A DNA stretch of 53,623 nt from CAWBRT01 sp050015355 (lineage in GTDB: Bacteria; Acidobacteriota; Terriglobia; Terriglobales; Acidobacteriaceae), in NCBI GenBank assembly GCA_050015355.1, contig JBEKBO010000019.1, positions 1 to 53,623 of the forward strand. The letters run 5' to 3'. Position 1 is the stretch's first letter, and each line of letters starts with the position of its first letter. Positions 34,436-43,686 of this stretch are shown here, in pieces. The position numbers and the translations under genes are program-made. The notes below the pieces were generated by a model. It did not search any database. It was given only the letters and a program-made list of their open reading frames with translations, and had not been told where the DNA came from.

Positions 34436-35281
34436 ATGGCACAGGTAAGCCGGGCAATCAGAAGAGCCTTTCTCAAAGCGTGCCCACAGAGTTTACGGAG
34501 CGAGCTGTTGAATTCGCATCCGAACCTGCGGAAAGCCGCGCCCGAAGGACTCTGTTTTGTCTATCCCGACTACTATTCCGGCATCGCCGTGAATATCGAT
34601 ACCCGCTATAAAGTCGAGCGCATCATGTGGTCGGGCAGATATGAGCCGCTGCTTTGCGCCTTCCTGGAATCGCGCAACACCGCCGGATGGGCATGCTTTG
34701 ATATCGGCGCCAATGTCGGAGCCATTGCGCTGGTTCTCGCCCAGCGATGCGGGCCCGAGGGGCGGGTCTACGCCTTCGAACCGGGGCCTCCGAATCTCGT
34801 TCGCTTGCGGGAGAACCTTAAGCTGAACCCGGAGCTTGCCGCCAGAACCGAGGTAATCGCGGCGGGCGTGGGGGATTCCGCCGGAGAGTTGTGGTGGGCC
34901 GAGGAGCCGGGGAACCCGGGCAATGCGCTGTTGTCTTCCGCCGGCACCGACCGCGTTCCCGTCCTTACCGTGGACGATTTTGTCCGCGAGCGCGCCATCG
35001 ACCGCATAGACCTGATGAAGATCGACGTGGAAGGAATGGAACTCAAGGTCATGCAGGGGGCGCGCAATACCTTGCTGCGGCTCCGCCCGATCCTCTACTT
35101 TGAGACCCTCCCGCGATACACCAATTCCTCAGCCGGAGCGAGCTTTCAGGACATGGAGCGGCTTCTAGTCGGAGAGTGTGGATACGCTCTCTACCGGATC
35201 ACCTCCGATGGGGCTCTCATTCCGGCGGCAGCGCGCGGCCACGGCGGCTACACCGTCGCTGTGCATGGGAGCATGGCCTAG
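34436..35281 (+). CDS. FkbM-family methyltransferase
   Basis: A 281-residue protein from ATG 34436 (GGGAGAG upstream; the longer open frame overlaps the divergent gene). SAM-binding FDIGANVGA (88-96), FEPGPPN and the FkbM signature LMKIDVEGMELKVMQGA are present. Such enzymes O-methylate sugars or small metabolites; the target is unknown. Confidence 0.87.
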   Translation: MAQVSRAIRRAFLKACPQSLRSELLNSHPNLRKAAPEGLCFVYPDYYSGIAVNIDTRYKVERIMWSGRYEPLLCAFLESRNTAGWACFDIGANVGAIALVLAQRCGPEGRVYAFEPGPPNLVRLRENLKLNPELAARTEVIAAGVGDSAGELWWAEEPGNPGNALLSSAGTDRVPVLTVDDFVRERAIDRIDLMKIDVEGMELKVMQGARNTLLRLRPILYFETLPRYTNSSAGASFQDMERLLVGECGYALYRITSDGALIPAAARGHGGYTVAVHGSMA

Positions 35282-35297
35282 AAAGACGCGTGGAAGG

Positions 35298-35530
35298 TGC
35301 CCCAGGTTCGCCCGTTTTTGGCTAGCCTGGTTGGTTTCTTCAGGTGGGCTTAATGTGGGGTTGTTCCGCTTTCAGAGAAGCACACTTGAATACGTGGAGT
35401 CCTGAACTGCCCCGCGTTTGCCAAATAAGGCAAACATGGGCCACCCGCCCGCACACGAACGACTCCTCCAGCTATCCGCCACATCTATCTACAAGACCCA
35501 CATCTGCTAACTGCGGCAGATGTGGGTCCC
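35298..35530. repeat. Family D hairpins between the FkbM and DHA2 genes
   Basis: Three palindromes: GGTGCCCCAGGTTCGCC..., CTGCCCCGCGTTTGCC/GGCAAACATGGGCC (35408-35446), and GACCCACATCTGC/GCAGATGTGGGTC (35495-35528). The last lies just after the stop of the DHA2 gene and could also end transcription, but no T-tract follows. Confidence 0.7.
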
Positions 35531-35545
35531 TTCGCCGTCGATGAG

Positions 35546-37063
35546 TTACTCCGCGTTCTGTGACATTCCGACGGTTTCCAGCTCGGGTTTGGGCTGGCTT
35601 CGTCCGGCCATATCCGCTCCCGCGTTGGGAGACAGCTTCGAAATCGAGTAGGCCGATGACATGGCGATGAATCCCAGGACAAGAAAGGCCGGCCAGAAAT
35701 CGCCGGCTACGATTCTTCGATGGCCCTGAAGGAAATTCGAGGCCTGCAACGCAAACGCCCCCATGGTTACGCCCACGCCCAGTGAAAGCTGCTGCACGGT
35801 GGCGAACATGCTGGTAGCGGCGCTGACGCGATGGTCCGGTATCTCGGCATAGGTGATCGCATTCAGGGCGGTAAACTGCATCGAGCGGAAACACCCGGTG
35901 ATCACCAGCACGGCGAAGATCAGCCAATGGGCCGTGCTTGCCGTAAACAGTCCCATGGCGGCGACCGTCGCGGAGGCGAATACGCTATTCACCAGCAGCA
36001 ATCTGCGGAAGCCGTACAGGCGCAGAAATAGCTTGATAATACTCTTGATGAACAAGGCTCCTATGGCCGAGGCGCAGGTCAGCATCCCCGATTGCAAAGG
36101 CGTGAGCCCGAATCCCAATTGCAGCAGCAGCGGCAGCAGCAGGGCCATCGCGCCGATGCCAATACGAAACAGCGAGCCTCCGCCAACCCCAACCCAGAAC
36201 GTCGGGATCTTCAACAGATCGAATTCCAGCAGCGGCCTCTGTTTGCGCCGGGCCAGACGGTAGTAGATATAGGTGATGGCGGCGCCAAAGACGACGCAGG
36301 CGGCGGCCAGCATCCGCGGCACCACGTCTTCGGTAATCGCGCTCAGCCCGAACATCAACACCGACAAGCCGATAGCCGACAGCACGAACCCCGACGTGTC
36401 CAGCGGCGCCACTTCGCTCTCGCGCACGTTATCCATGTAACGCAGCGCCAGAAAAATTCCCAGGATGCTGATGGGAACGTTGATGAAGAAGATCCAGCGC
36501 CAATGCCAATAGGTGGTAATAAAGCCGCCCAACGGCGGCCCGCACAGCGGCCCAAGCAAAGCCGGAACCGTGAGGTAATTGAGTGCCGTCACCAGCTCAT
36601 CCCGGCTCACCGTGCGCACAATCACAATCCGCCCCACCGGAACCATCATGGCGCCGCCTATGCCTTGCAGGAAGCGCGCCGCCACGAAGAAACCAAAAGA
36701 TCGCGCCACTCCACAGAGCATGGAACTAACCATAAACGTCGCAATCGCCGAGCAGAAAACGATCCGCCCGCCGATGCGGTCGGTGAGCCAGCCCGATACC
36801 GGTATGAATACGGCCAGGCTTACCAGGTAGGAGGTCAATCCCAGCTTGAGCACGATCGGAGCCACGCCCAAGTCTCGCGCGATCATCGGCAGCGATGTTG
36901 TGATCACCGTGGCGTCGACGTGCTCCATAAAAAGGGCACAGGCTACGATCAACGGAACGAGCATCGTCGGACGGATGCCGGGCCGGAACCCCGGGGAGGC
37001 GGGCGAATCATGGCCTTTTAGTGCCGAGTCGTTTTGCTTGGAGCCTTGTACAGTGCGTGTCAC
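35546..37063 (-). CDS. MFS drug exporter, DHA2 (14-helix) family
   Basis: A 505-residue transporter with about 14 helices, LFMEHVDATVITTSLP in helix 1, loop motif WLTDRIGGR (motif A) and antiporter motif C (LLGPLCGPPLGG). EmrB/QacA-type, proton-driven drug or metabolite export. The N-terminal 30 residues are polar and variable. No HlyD-type partner is next to it. Confidence 0.9.
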   Translation of the reverse strand: MTRTVQGSKQNDSALKGHDSPASPGFRPGIRPTMLVPLIVACALFMEHVDATVITTSLPMIARDLGVAPIVLKLGLTSYLVSLAVFIPVSGWLTDRIGGRIVFCSAIATFMVSSMLCGVARSFGFFVAARFLQGIGGAMMVPVGRIVIVRTVSRDELVTALNYLTVPALLGPLCGPPLGGFITTYWHWRWIFFINVPISILGIFLALRYMDNVRESEVAPLDTSGFVLSAIGLSVLMFGLSAITEDVVPRMLAAACVVFGAAITYIYYRLARRKQRPLLEFDLLKIPTFWVGVGGGSLFRIGIGAMALLLPLLLQLGFGLTPLQSGMLTCASAIGALFIKSIIKLFLRLYGFRRLLLVNSVFASATVAAMGLFTASTAHWLIFAVLVITGCFRSMQFTALNAITYAEIPDHRVSAATSMFATVQQLSLGVGVTMGAFALQASNFLQGHRRIVAGDFWPAFLVLGFIAMSSAYSISKLSPNAGADMAGRSQPKPELETVGMSQNAE

Positions 37064-37065
37064 GA

Positions 37066-37215
37066 GTTTCCGGGCCAGTTTCGCGAAGGGTATTTCCCAC
37101 CAAGCAGCCGGGCACGCGGGGTCCCCGGCAAACGCGCTTCAGCGTTTGCTGGGATGACAGTCAGCCCGGCGTTGATGGCTCTGGGATGCATCTACTCTGA
37201 AACTGCTCTGAAGAT
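37066..37215. repeat. Composite of family C motif, family A hairpin and GATGGCTC segment
   Basis: CCAGTTTCGCGAAGGGTAT, AAGCAGCCGGGCACGC, family A hairpin at 37118-37156 (stem GCAAACGC/GCGTTTGC), ACAGTCAGCCCGGCGTTGATGGCTC and TCTGAAAC. Parallel to the unit at 14683-14790. Confidence 0.85.
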
Positions 37216-37319
37216 AGTATCTACTGGTTTACCCCCAGTCGTAAATCAGGAATTCACCCCTTTTCGGCTATTTCCTTTGGAGGCAACAGCACGCACTCGT
37301 CCCGTCCGGCGAGAACGGT

Positions 37320-37505
37320 GTTACGGTTGGTGTATCCCAAGAACGATTATTCCAGCGTGTCACCCTGAGGAGCGTCCGTTAGGACGCGACGTAAGGGTCC
37401 ATGTATTTGTCTTTTCCGCCCTCCGTTGACACCCGGTTAAATGCATAGATCGTCACGTCGGCTCGCAAAAGCGGCGAACCTCCTCACGATGACACCCACA
37501 GCGAA
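37320..37505. repeat. Family B-type dispersed repeat without nested hairpin
   Basis: Closely matches 1420-1700 at both ends, but lacks the middle segment that holds a family A hairpin. It acts as the near-empty version of that locus. With the previous repeat it fills the 500-base gap; no gene is seen. Confidence 0.85.
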
Positions 37506-37563
37506 GGCCAATGGGGCCATGCTCACGGGTGTGGAAACAGAGATGCCAGGATCTGCCGGGGCA

Positions 37564-39531
37564 CTAGGTCACCGTCAGCGTGAGGCTGATAGTGTGCGTG
37601 ATGGTGGAGCTCGTGCCGGTGATCGTCAGTGTGTAGGTTCCGGCGGCCGTACCCGTGCTCTTGGTCGTATTCACGGAGGACGCACCTGGCGGTACCGCGC
37701 CACCTCCGCCGCAGGAGACCAGCAGCATCATGAGCGCCAAGAACCCGCCGATAACCCATCGCCGGATGCTCTTGCGGCGCCGACTTCCCCGCCAACCGGC
37801 CAAGGCAAATGGCGCCAGCAATGCCAGGGCGAAAGTAAACGGGGCGTGCCGCCTTCCGGGTTGAGCTACGCTGGCGGACGGGCCCACGGTCGCCACGGTC
37901 ACCGTTATCGGTACGGTGCTATTGGCGGAGATGGATATGGATGAAGAAGCCGGAAAGGAACACGTCGCGGGCGCTCCAGAGCAGGTGAGCGTTACGGTGC
38001 CATTGAAGGTCGTCCCCGATATCAGGTTGAGAAGATATGTGGCGGTTGCGCCCGCAGCCACCGTCGCGGAAGCGGAGCTATTCGCCTGTACGGCTAAGAC
38101 AAAATCCGGGTTGATGTTGATGACCGAGCTGTTGTTGACCGTAACGGTTACGGATGAGGAAGCGGCAGTGCCCGCGCTATCTGTCGCCACCGCCGTAAGG
38201 ATATGGCTTGCGTTTGTAGTTTGGGTGGTGTCCCATGACGTCGAGTACGGTGTGGACGTGACCTGTGGGCCGAGATTCGCGCCATCAAGTTGAAACTGAA
38301 CTCCCGCCAGCGTCAGGCCGCTCGACGCACTTGCAGTCGCCTGGACTGTGACGGTTTGCGAAACCGGGCTGCCATTGGCTGGAGAAGTGATGGAAACCGT
38401 GGGTGCCGAGCTTGCCAAGCTGGTATCGATCACGCTGACGCTGTTGGAGCCCGTATTAGCGACGAATACCCGATTCAGGCTCGCGAGCACGCCAAGCGAA
38501 GATGGCTTAGAGTATGCCCCAGAACCAACTGCAATTGTCACTGTCTGGTTGGTCGCTCCGTCGATGACGGTGACCGTGTTGCCCTGGGAACTTGCGACGT
38601 ACGCCTTGTTGACGGTCGAATCAATTACAACACTTTGGGGCTGGTTTGCTATGGAAAGCGTGCTGAGGCTGTTGCTATTGCCGCCATCGATCACGGTCAC
38701 GATGTTATCGAGGTAGTTTGTGACATAAATCTTGTTCGTTGTCGAGTTGACAGCCACTCCCCACGATGGTTTGCCGATCACCACATTTGTGACCGAATTG
38801 TTTCCCCCGTCGATTACCGCTATGCCGGCGTTGTAATTAGGATTGGTGCCAACATAAATTTTATTTGTCTGTGTGTTGACCGCGATAGCGCTCAAAGGCG
38901 TCCCAGCGGCAGCAACGGTAACTGACGTGGGGGTGTTCGTTGTGCCGTTGATGACGGTCACCGTGCCATCTTGATTGGCGACATACACCATGTTGGTGAG
39001 GGAATTGAGCGCCAACCATCGCGGCTTGGTACCGGTATTGATGGTCGTCACGTTCTCCGTCAGGCCATTGATCGCGCTGACGGTGTTGTCGAGGTAGTTG
39101 GTGACGTAGATGGTGTTCGTGCTTTCGTTTACCGCAATATTGTCGGGCCCGTTCCCGACCGTGACCGCATGCACCGCATAATTGTTATTGCCGTCGATAA
39201 CGCTGACGGAACCGCTTCCATAATCGGCAACGTAGGTCTTATTGGTCGTGGAATTTACCGCAATTCCGTTGGGACCGGTGCCCGGGCTGTTGCCCACGGT
39301 CACGGTCACGAAAGCATAGGGTGCGGCGGCATCCACCACATACACGCTGTTCGGGTTCGAGGTGACGTAAACAACGTTGGTTACGGGATTGACGGCGAGC
39401 GACTGCGGTGCAGCGCCCAGCGCGATATCCGCTACTTTCTGATCGCCCGCGGCAGTAGCTGCCCATAGCAAGATTACAATGGCCCACAGCGCCCAACCGA
39501 GTCCACTGCTCCTGCGATTTTCCGGCATCAT
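37564..39531 (-). CDS. YVTN-family beta-propeller surface protein with Ig-like domain
   Basis: A 655-residue protein from tandem ATGs at 39531/39528 with GGGGGG upstream. A signal segment (ALWAIVILLWAATAAG) precedes about nine YVTN-type repeats (TNKIYVTNYLDNTVTVIDG-like) to residue 360 or so. An Ig-like domain (TVSITSPANGSPV ... VATDSAGTA) and a second beta domain follow; the end has two hydrophobic stretches with an RRRK between them and LVSCGGGG. Probably surface-attached; binding partner unknown. Confidence 0.85.
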   Translation of the reverse strand: MMPENRRSSGLGWALWAIVILLWAATAAGDQKVADIALGAAPQSLAVNPVTNVVYVTSNPNSVYVVDAAAPYAFVTVTVGNSPGTGPNGIAVNSTTNKTYVADYGSGSVSVIDGNNNYAVHAVTVGNGPDNIAVNESTNTIYVTNYLDNTVSAINGLTENVTTINTGTKPRWLALNSLTNMVYVANQDGTVTVINGTTNTPTSVTVAAAGTPLSAIAVNTQTNKIYVGTNPNYNAGIAVIDGGNNSVTNVVIGKPSWGVAVNSTTNKIYVTNYLDNIVTVIDGGNSNSLSTLSIANQPQSVVIDSTVNKAYVASSQGNTVTVIDGATNQTVTIAVGSGAYSKPSSLGVLASLNRVFVANTGSNSVSVIDTSLASSAPTVSITSPANGSPVSQTVTVQATASASSGLTLAGVQFQLDGANLGPQVTSTPYSTSWDTTQTTNASHILTAVATDSAGTAASSSVTVTVNNSSVININPDFVLAVQANSSASATVAAGATATYLLNLISGTTFNGTVTLTCSGAPATCSFPASSSISISANSTVPITVTVATVGPSASVAQPGRRHAPFTFALALLAPFALAGWRGSRRRKSIRRWVIGGFLALMMLLVSCGGGGAVPPGASSVNTTKSTGTAAGTYTLTITGTSSTITHTISLTLTVT

Positions 39532-39833
39532 CCCCCCGGGCCCTCGGCTTGATCCACATCTTCCGCCGGCTGACTGACACGACCGGGATTGGGGCACAAC
39601 CATACAAACAGCCGCGTCCAGCACGGCCTCGCCGGCCGCAAATAACTTTAAGAATAGCGGGACTATTACCTTTGGACGCGGGGCTAAAGTCAAGCAAAGC
39701 CTGCCGAGAAACCGCTTCCAGTGCAGAATCGGGAAAAAATCGATGAGAAACTCACGAAGGGTGGGCGCGCGAAAAGCGTCTCCAGGGGAGGGAAATGGCT
39801 CCGGAATGCGCCTATTTCACCTAAGTCTGCAAC

Positions 39834-40508
39834 CTATGTAACGTCCGATAACGGTGAGACCCCGGTAGAGCTACCAGGCCCTAGGTGTGACAGATGCTCT
39901 TCCGCGGTCAGATGCGAGGCCCCCTCGGATGTCCCGTTCGACTGCTTCGGGCAGCAGTAGAAGAGGCGGGCAGGCAGAACGTTACGCGGCTCGAACTCTT
40001 CGTCCACGGAAGCGAAAACCGAAGTCAGATCCGGCAGGACGCTGCGTGTAAATTGATAGACAAGCAGGCGGCCATCCCTGCGCAGAACACGATTGGACGC
40101 CGTTAGAATCGCGAAACGCAGCTCTTCGGGCATAGTGCTGAACGGAATGCCGGAGATGACGTAATCCGCTGCCTCAAACCCCAGGTTCTGAACGACGCCT
40201 TCCACAGCCGCGGCGGAGCCATGGACAATTTGCACCCGCGTGTCGCGCTCGAATACGCGTCGGAGATGCCGCACGAAGTCCGGATTCACCTCGATGAGAA
40301 CGCAACAGGCATCGCGATGCATCTTTCGCACGAGCGCCGTGCTGATATTGCCAATACCAGGCCCGTACTCGACGATCACCCGCGCGCGGTGGAAATCCAC
40401 TCTCCGCAGAAGACGTTCGGTGAGAAACCTGGAACTCGGGACGACAGATCCCAAGGTGGCCGGATGCTTCAAAAAGTTCCTTAGAAAGAGCAGCCTGGGA
40501 CTTGTCAT
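39834..40508 (-). CDS. SAM-dependent methyltransferase, phospholipid N-methyltransferase-like
   Basis: A 224-residue protein from ATG 40508 (a 15-residue longer start is open). LRNFLKHPATLGSVVPSSRFL and SAM motif VEYGPGIG (46... 44-51 region), then IEVNPDF and GIPFSTMP, match the PmtA-like family (related to KsgA-type enzymes). PmtA converts phosphatidylethanolamine to phosphatidylcholine; other substrates such as ornithine lipids are possible. The C-terminal 30 residues are unlike the family. Confidence 0.75.
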   Translation of the reverse strand: MTSPRLLFLRNFLKHPATLGSVVPSSRFLTERLLRRVDFHRARVIVEYGPGIGNISTALVRKMHRDACCVLIEVNPDFVRHLRRVFERDTRVQIVHGSAAAVEGVVQNLGFEAADYVISGIPFSTMPEELRFAILTASNRVLRRDGRLLVYQFTRSVLPDLTSVFASVDEEFEPRNVLPARLFYCCPKQSNGTSEGASHLTAEEHLSHLGPGSSTGVSPLSDVT

Positions 40509-40757
40509 CGATGCTTTCAGATAAGTTGCGAAGGTAAAGATAATAGAAGACAACCGCCGGCAATTCTTTCTCGGGACTCGTATTCTCTCACAAAGCGCCG
40601 TCGCGCCAAACTGCCGGACATGAAGAGGGAAGATCGGGAAGACTGACTCTGCCCGCTGGCTCGGTTGACCGGGAAAGCTGACGCCGAAGGGCGTCGGCCA
40701 TCCGAAAGCTCGAAGTGCGATAGCAGGGGGAAGGCACCGCCCCCTGGTCCTCGCTGG

Positions 40758-41114
40758 TTACGATTTGCCCGGCCAGACGACGGGGGGACTGGTGATCGCA
40801 ATGTACTGGCAATCCATGTTCCCGGTGCCGGTTACCTGGTGCGGCTCTCCCGCTTCGATCACCAAACCCTGGCCGGCGGTGAGGATGACGGTCTGCTTGC
40901 CGTCTGACACCTTCAGTTCGCCCGTGAGCACATAAAAAATGTGCTCGGAGGCGGGATGAGTGTGCATGTCCGCCCCGCCGTGAGCCAGCATGACATTATG
41001 CAGCACCGTAACATTCTTCCCGCCTGTACCTGTTCCCCAGATTTCCCGGGCAAAAACTTCATGATGCTGTGGCAGGACCGTAGTCGGTAAGCCGCCGACC
41101 TGAACAATTCTCAT
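40758..41114 (-). CDS. Small cupin-domain protein
   Basis: A 118-residue single cupin. Motif 1 (GADMHTHPASEH, His51, His53, Glu57) and motif 2 (GEPHQV, His92) give a full metal site. Often such proteins are dioxygenases, isomerases or sensors; none can be chosen. It is 32 bases downstream of a second cupin gene, so they are likely cotranscribed. Confidence 0.85.
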   Translation of the reverse strand: MRIVQVGGLPTTVLPQHHEVFAREIWGTGTGGKNVTVLHNVMLAHGGADMHTHPASEHIFYVLTGELKVSDGKQTVILTAGQGLVIEAGEPHQVTGTGNMDCQYIAITSPPVVWPGKS

Positions 41115-41146
41115 TTTTATCCCCTTGGATCAGCTCCTGCGTTGGC

Positions 41147-41626
41147 TCAGTCGATGACATCCCAGCCTGGGGGCGGGTAGACATTCTCCGAATCGTCGAC
41201 GAACACAATGCCCGCGGCTTCTTTCGACGGGACGCCACCGTAAGCGAAAACGAGTTCGACTTCTTCTGTCCGGCTGGCGTTGGCCACGCCGTGAATGACG
41301 CCTTCGGGAGCGAAGACGAAAGTACCCGGCGGGCAGAGGATCTTCCTGGCTTCCGGCCCGAGCAGCAGGACCATCGTGCCGCGGATAATGTACATCGATG
41401 CTTCGGCGTAGAGATGCACGTGGCGCTCATTACAGGTGTGCGGAGGAATGATGGTCCTTCCCATGGCGATCCGCTTGGAGCCGACCACTTCCCTGCTGAT
41501 TCCAAAGTTGATGCTCAGGCCCTTTTCATACTTGGTGTCGGTTACCACCTGCGACCAGTGACCGGTCTGCGGCTGCTGCTTGGTCAACTCCGCCAATTTG
41601 TCTAACTTGTAATACTCTGCCGCCAT
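41147..41626 (-). CDS. Cupin-domain protein
   Basis: A 159-residue cupin; ATG 41626 has AAGGAG six bases upstream. ERHVHLYAEASMYIIRG gives His69, His71 and Glu75, and VIHGVAN gives His112. First gene of a two-cupin operon. The pairing suggests a shared or successive substrate (inference). Confidence 0.83.
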   Translation of the reverse strand: MAAEYYKLDKLAELTKQQPQTGHWSQVVTDTKYEKGLSINFGISREVVGSKRIAMGRTIIPPHTCNERHVHLYAEASMYIIRGTMVLLLGPEARKILCPPGTFVFAPEGVIHGVANASRTEEVELVFAYGGVPSKEAAGIVFVDDSENVYPPPGWDVID

Positions 41627-41702
41627 GATGACTCCTTTTGAGTTATTCGCTTGATATTTCTTCTGGATTACCGCGCACAAACCAGCGTGCGCCGGAGCTC
41701 TT

Positions 41703-41742
41703 CCACCCCACTACGCGTAAAAGCGCGCGTTGTGAGGACCCC
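41703..41742. repeat. Degenerate family A copy
   Basis: CCACCCCACTACGCGTAAAAGCGCGCGT ... GAGGACCCC. The left half is the same as the copy inside folC. The rest of the 41681-41980 gap shows nothing I can name. Confidence 0.7.
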
Positions 41743-41980
41743 GGCTCTCGAAGCAGCTCGACCACTTCGCATAGAGTACGGTGATTGTCGAGCAAGAGCG
41801 GCTGAAGGCACAACAACAATTTAACTGGTTCTTCCGTGGCCTGCCAGGGAGACAAGGCCGGACAGCGGCACCAATGAGAGGGTTGCAGGCCATTGATCCA
41901 CTCTCACTTGCGCTGCTGCCCCCGCCGGCAAACATCATCAGCTCGCAGTGTGTTTCTGGTTCTCTGCCCGGTACAATCCC

Positions 41981-43122
41981 CTACTGGATTGAACGTATGG
42001 TGTTGTTGACTTCAGCATCCATTAAGTAAAGTTTCTTTCCGTCGGTCGTGATTCCGTATGGCCTGTTAAATTGGGCCGCAGCGCCGGTCGCATCGGTTGA
42101 ACCGGTTTTTCCGGCGGTCCCTGCCAGTGTCGTCACCGCACCGGTCGCAATCACTACCTGGCGGATTGTGCCATTGCCTGTGTCCGCAACATAGAGGTTC
42201 GTCCCGTCAGTCGTTATGTCGTTTGGAAAATTAAAGCTGGCCGCAGGGCCGATGGCATCGATCGAACCGCCGGTTAAGGAGGCGGTGCCTGCCAGCGTCG
42301 TCACCGCACCGGTCGCAATCACTATCTTGCGGATTGTGTTGTTCTTGTGTCACACACATAGAGGTTTATCTCATCGGTCGTGATGCCGTATGGAAAAAAG
42401 AACCTGGCCGCGGCGCCGGTGGCATCGGTCGAACCGATTTTTCCGGCGGTCCCTGCCAGCGTCGTCACCGCACCAGTGGCAATCACTATCTTGCGGATTG
42501 TGCTGTTGCCTGTGTCACTCACGTAGAGGTTTGCCCCGTCGGTCGTGAGGTCGAGGGGACCCAAAAAGCTGGCCGCAGCGCCGGTGCCATCGGATGAACC
42601 GCCGGTTAAGGAGGGGGTGCCTGCCAGCGTCGTCACCGCACCAGTTGCAATCACTATTTTGCGGATTGTGTTGTTGCCTGTGTTACACACATAGAGGTTT
42701 GTCCCGTCGGTCGTGATGCCGTTTGGGTAATTGAAACTGGCCGCAGCGCCGGTGCCATCGGATGAACCGCCAGTTAAGGAGGCGGTGCCTGCCAGCGTCG
42801 TCACCGCAGCGGTCGCAATCACCACCTTGCGGATTGTGTTATTCAAAGAATCCGAAACATAGAGGTTTTTCCCGTCGGTCGTGATGTCGTATGGAACATT
42901 AAACTTGGCTGCGGCGCCGGTCGCATCGGTGGAACCGGTCGTCCCGGCGGTCCCTGCCAGGGTCGATGTTGTTCCGGTTAAGCTGAGGGCCTTTCCCTGT
43001 ATTGCCCCTCCCATTAGTGCAGTATGGCTGCTGCCCCCGCAGCCTATCATCATGGCAGAAAAGAAAAACAGCGCTACACCGATTAGTAACTGCTTCCTGT
43101 TTCTCGCCCTCATCGTCATCAA
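41981..43122 (-). pseudogene. NHL-repeat propeller lipoprotein gene with a single-base frameshift
   Basis: Reading starts at 43122 with a lipoprotein signal (LFFFSAMMIGC) and five to seven near-identical propeller units of about 165 bases (VTTLAGTAG, DGTNLYVCDTGNNTIRK). At about 42345 one unit reads GACACAAGAACAACAC where sister units read GACACAGGCAACAACAC, one base fewer, so translation ends soon after at 42322. The remaining units are open in another frame (41981-42322). With one base restored the protein would be about 380 residues. The break may be a real mutation, phase variation through repeat slippage, or a sequencing error. Confidence 0.8.
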
Positions 43123-43296
43123 TCTCCTTTGTCGGCAATCAGATTCATCATTAATGCGAGGTCTCGTTCTTGGTCCGTCTGCTTAATCAGAATGCTCCGC
43201 TGGGCATTAAAAGGAAGTGTAGGTTAGAAGCTGGAATATCGAGAGAAAAATCGATAAAGACGCTGAAACTAAAGTTTTGTTTTGGGCGCGAGAAAA

Positions 43297-43380
43297 TGCA
43301 GATCCTTCGCTGCTCCACCCCTGCGACGGCAGAAGAGGCCGTCGCAGTGACCCCGAGTGCGCTCAGCATAACACTCACGA
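43297..43380. repeat. Family B element with nested degenerate family A hairpin
   Basis: GCAGATCCTTCGC and GCGCTCAGCATAACAC are the halves of family B; between them lies 43315-43354, a family A hairpin with long stem CTGCGACGGC/GCCGTCGCAG. The rest of 43123-43686 has no recognisable gene. Confidence 0.75.
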
Positions 43381-43686
43381 GATTCTCTAATGAATGCGAA
43401 GTATTTCCGCAAAAAACCGGGGATTCAGCCGCTCATTGCGCCGGCGGAAGAGGCGCGAAATTCATTGACAAGTGAGTAACCAGAATCCTAACATGTAACA
43501 CCACTCAGGTCAGATATCTGCAACGTTCTCTCGTTCCGGGGAAACCCTGTGGCAAGAGACTGTTGTTCCTGCTGGCTGAGGGGAATCCTGGCGCGACACC
43601 AGCCGGGTCCGACCGGCAGCGCCAACAGTTCAACAGGACGGCGGCCCTTGTCCCATGCCGTTCAATCTACTGATAGGAACTCAAGA

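Noticed and set aside
35495..35528. Hairpin as the terminator of the DHA2 gene
   Set aside because: No T-tract follows on either strand and the sequence matches family D elements that also lie far from gene ends.
36092..37021. 309-codon plus-strand frame opposite the DHA2 exporter
   Set aside because: Low-complexity Gln/Arg/His composition typical of antisense frames of membrane-protein genes.
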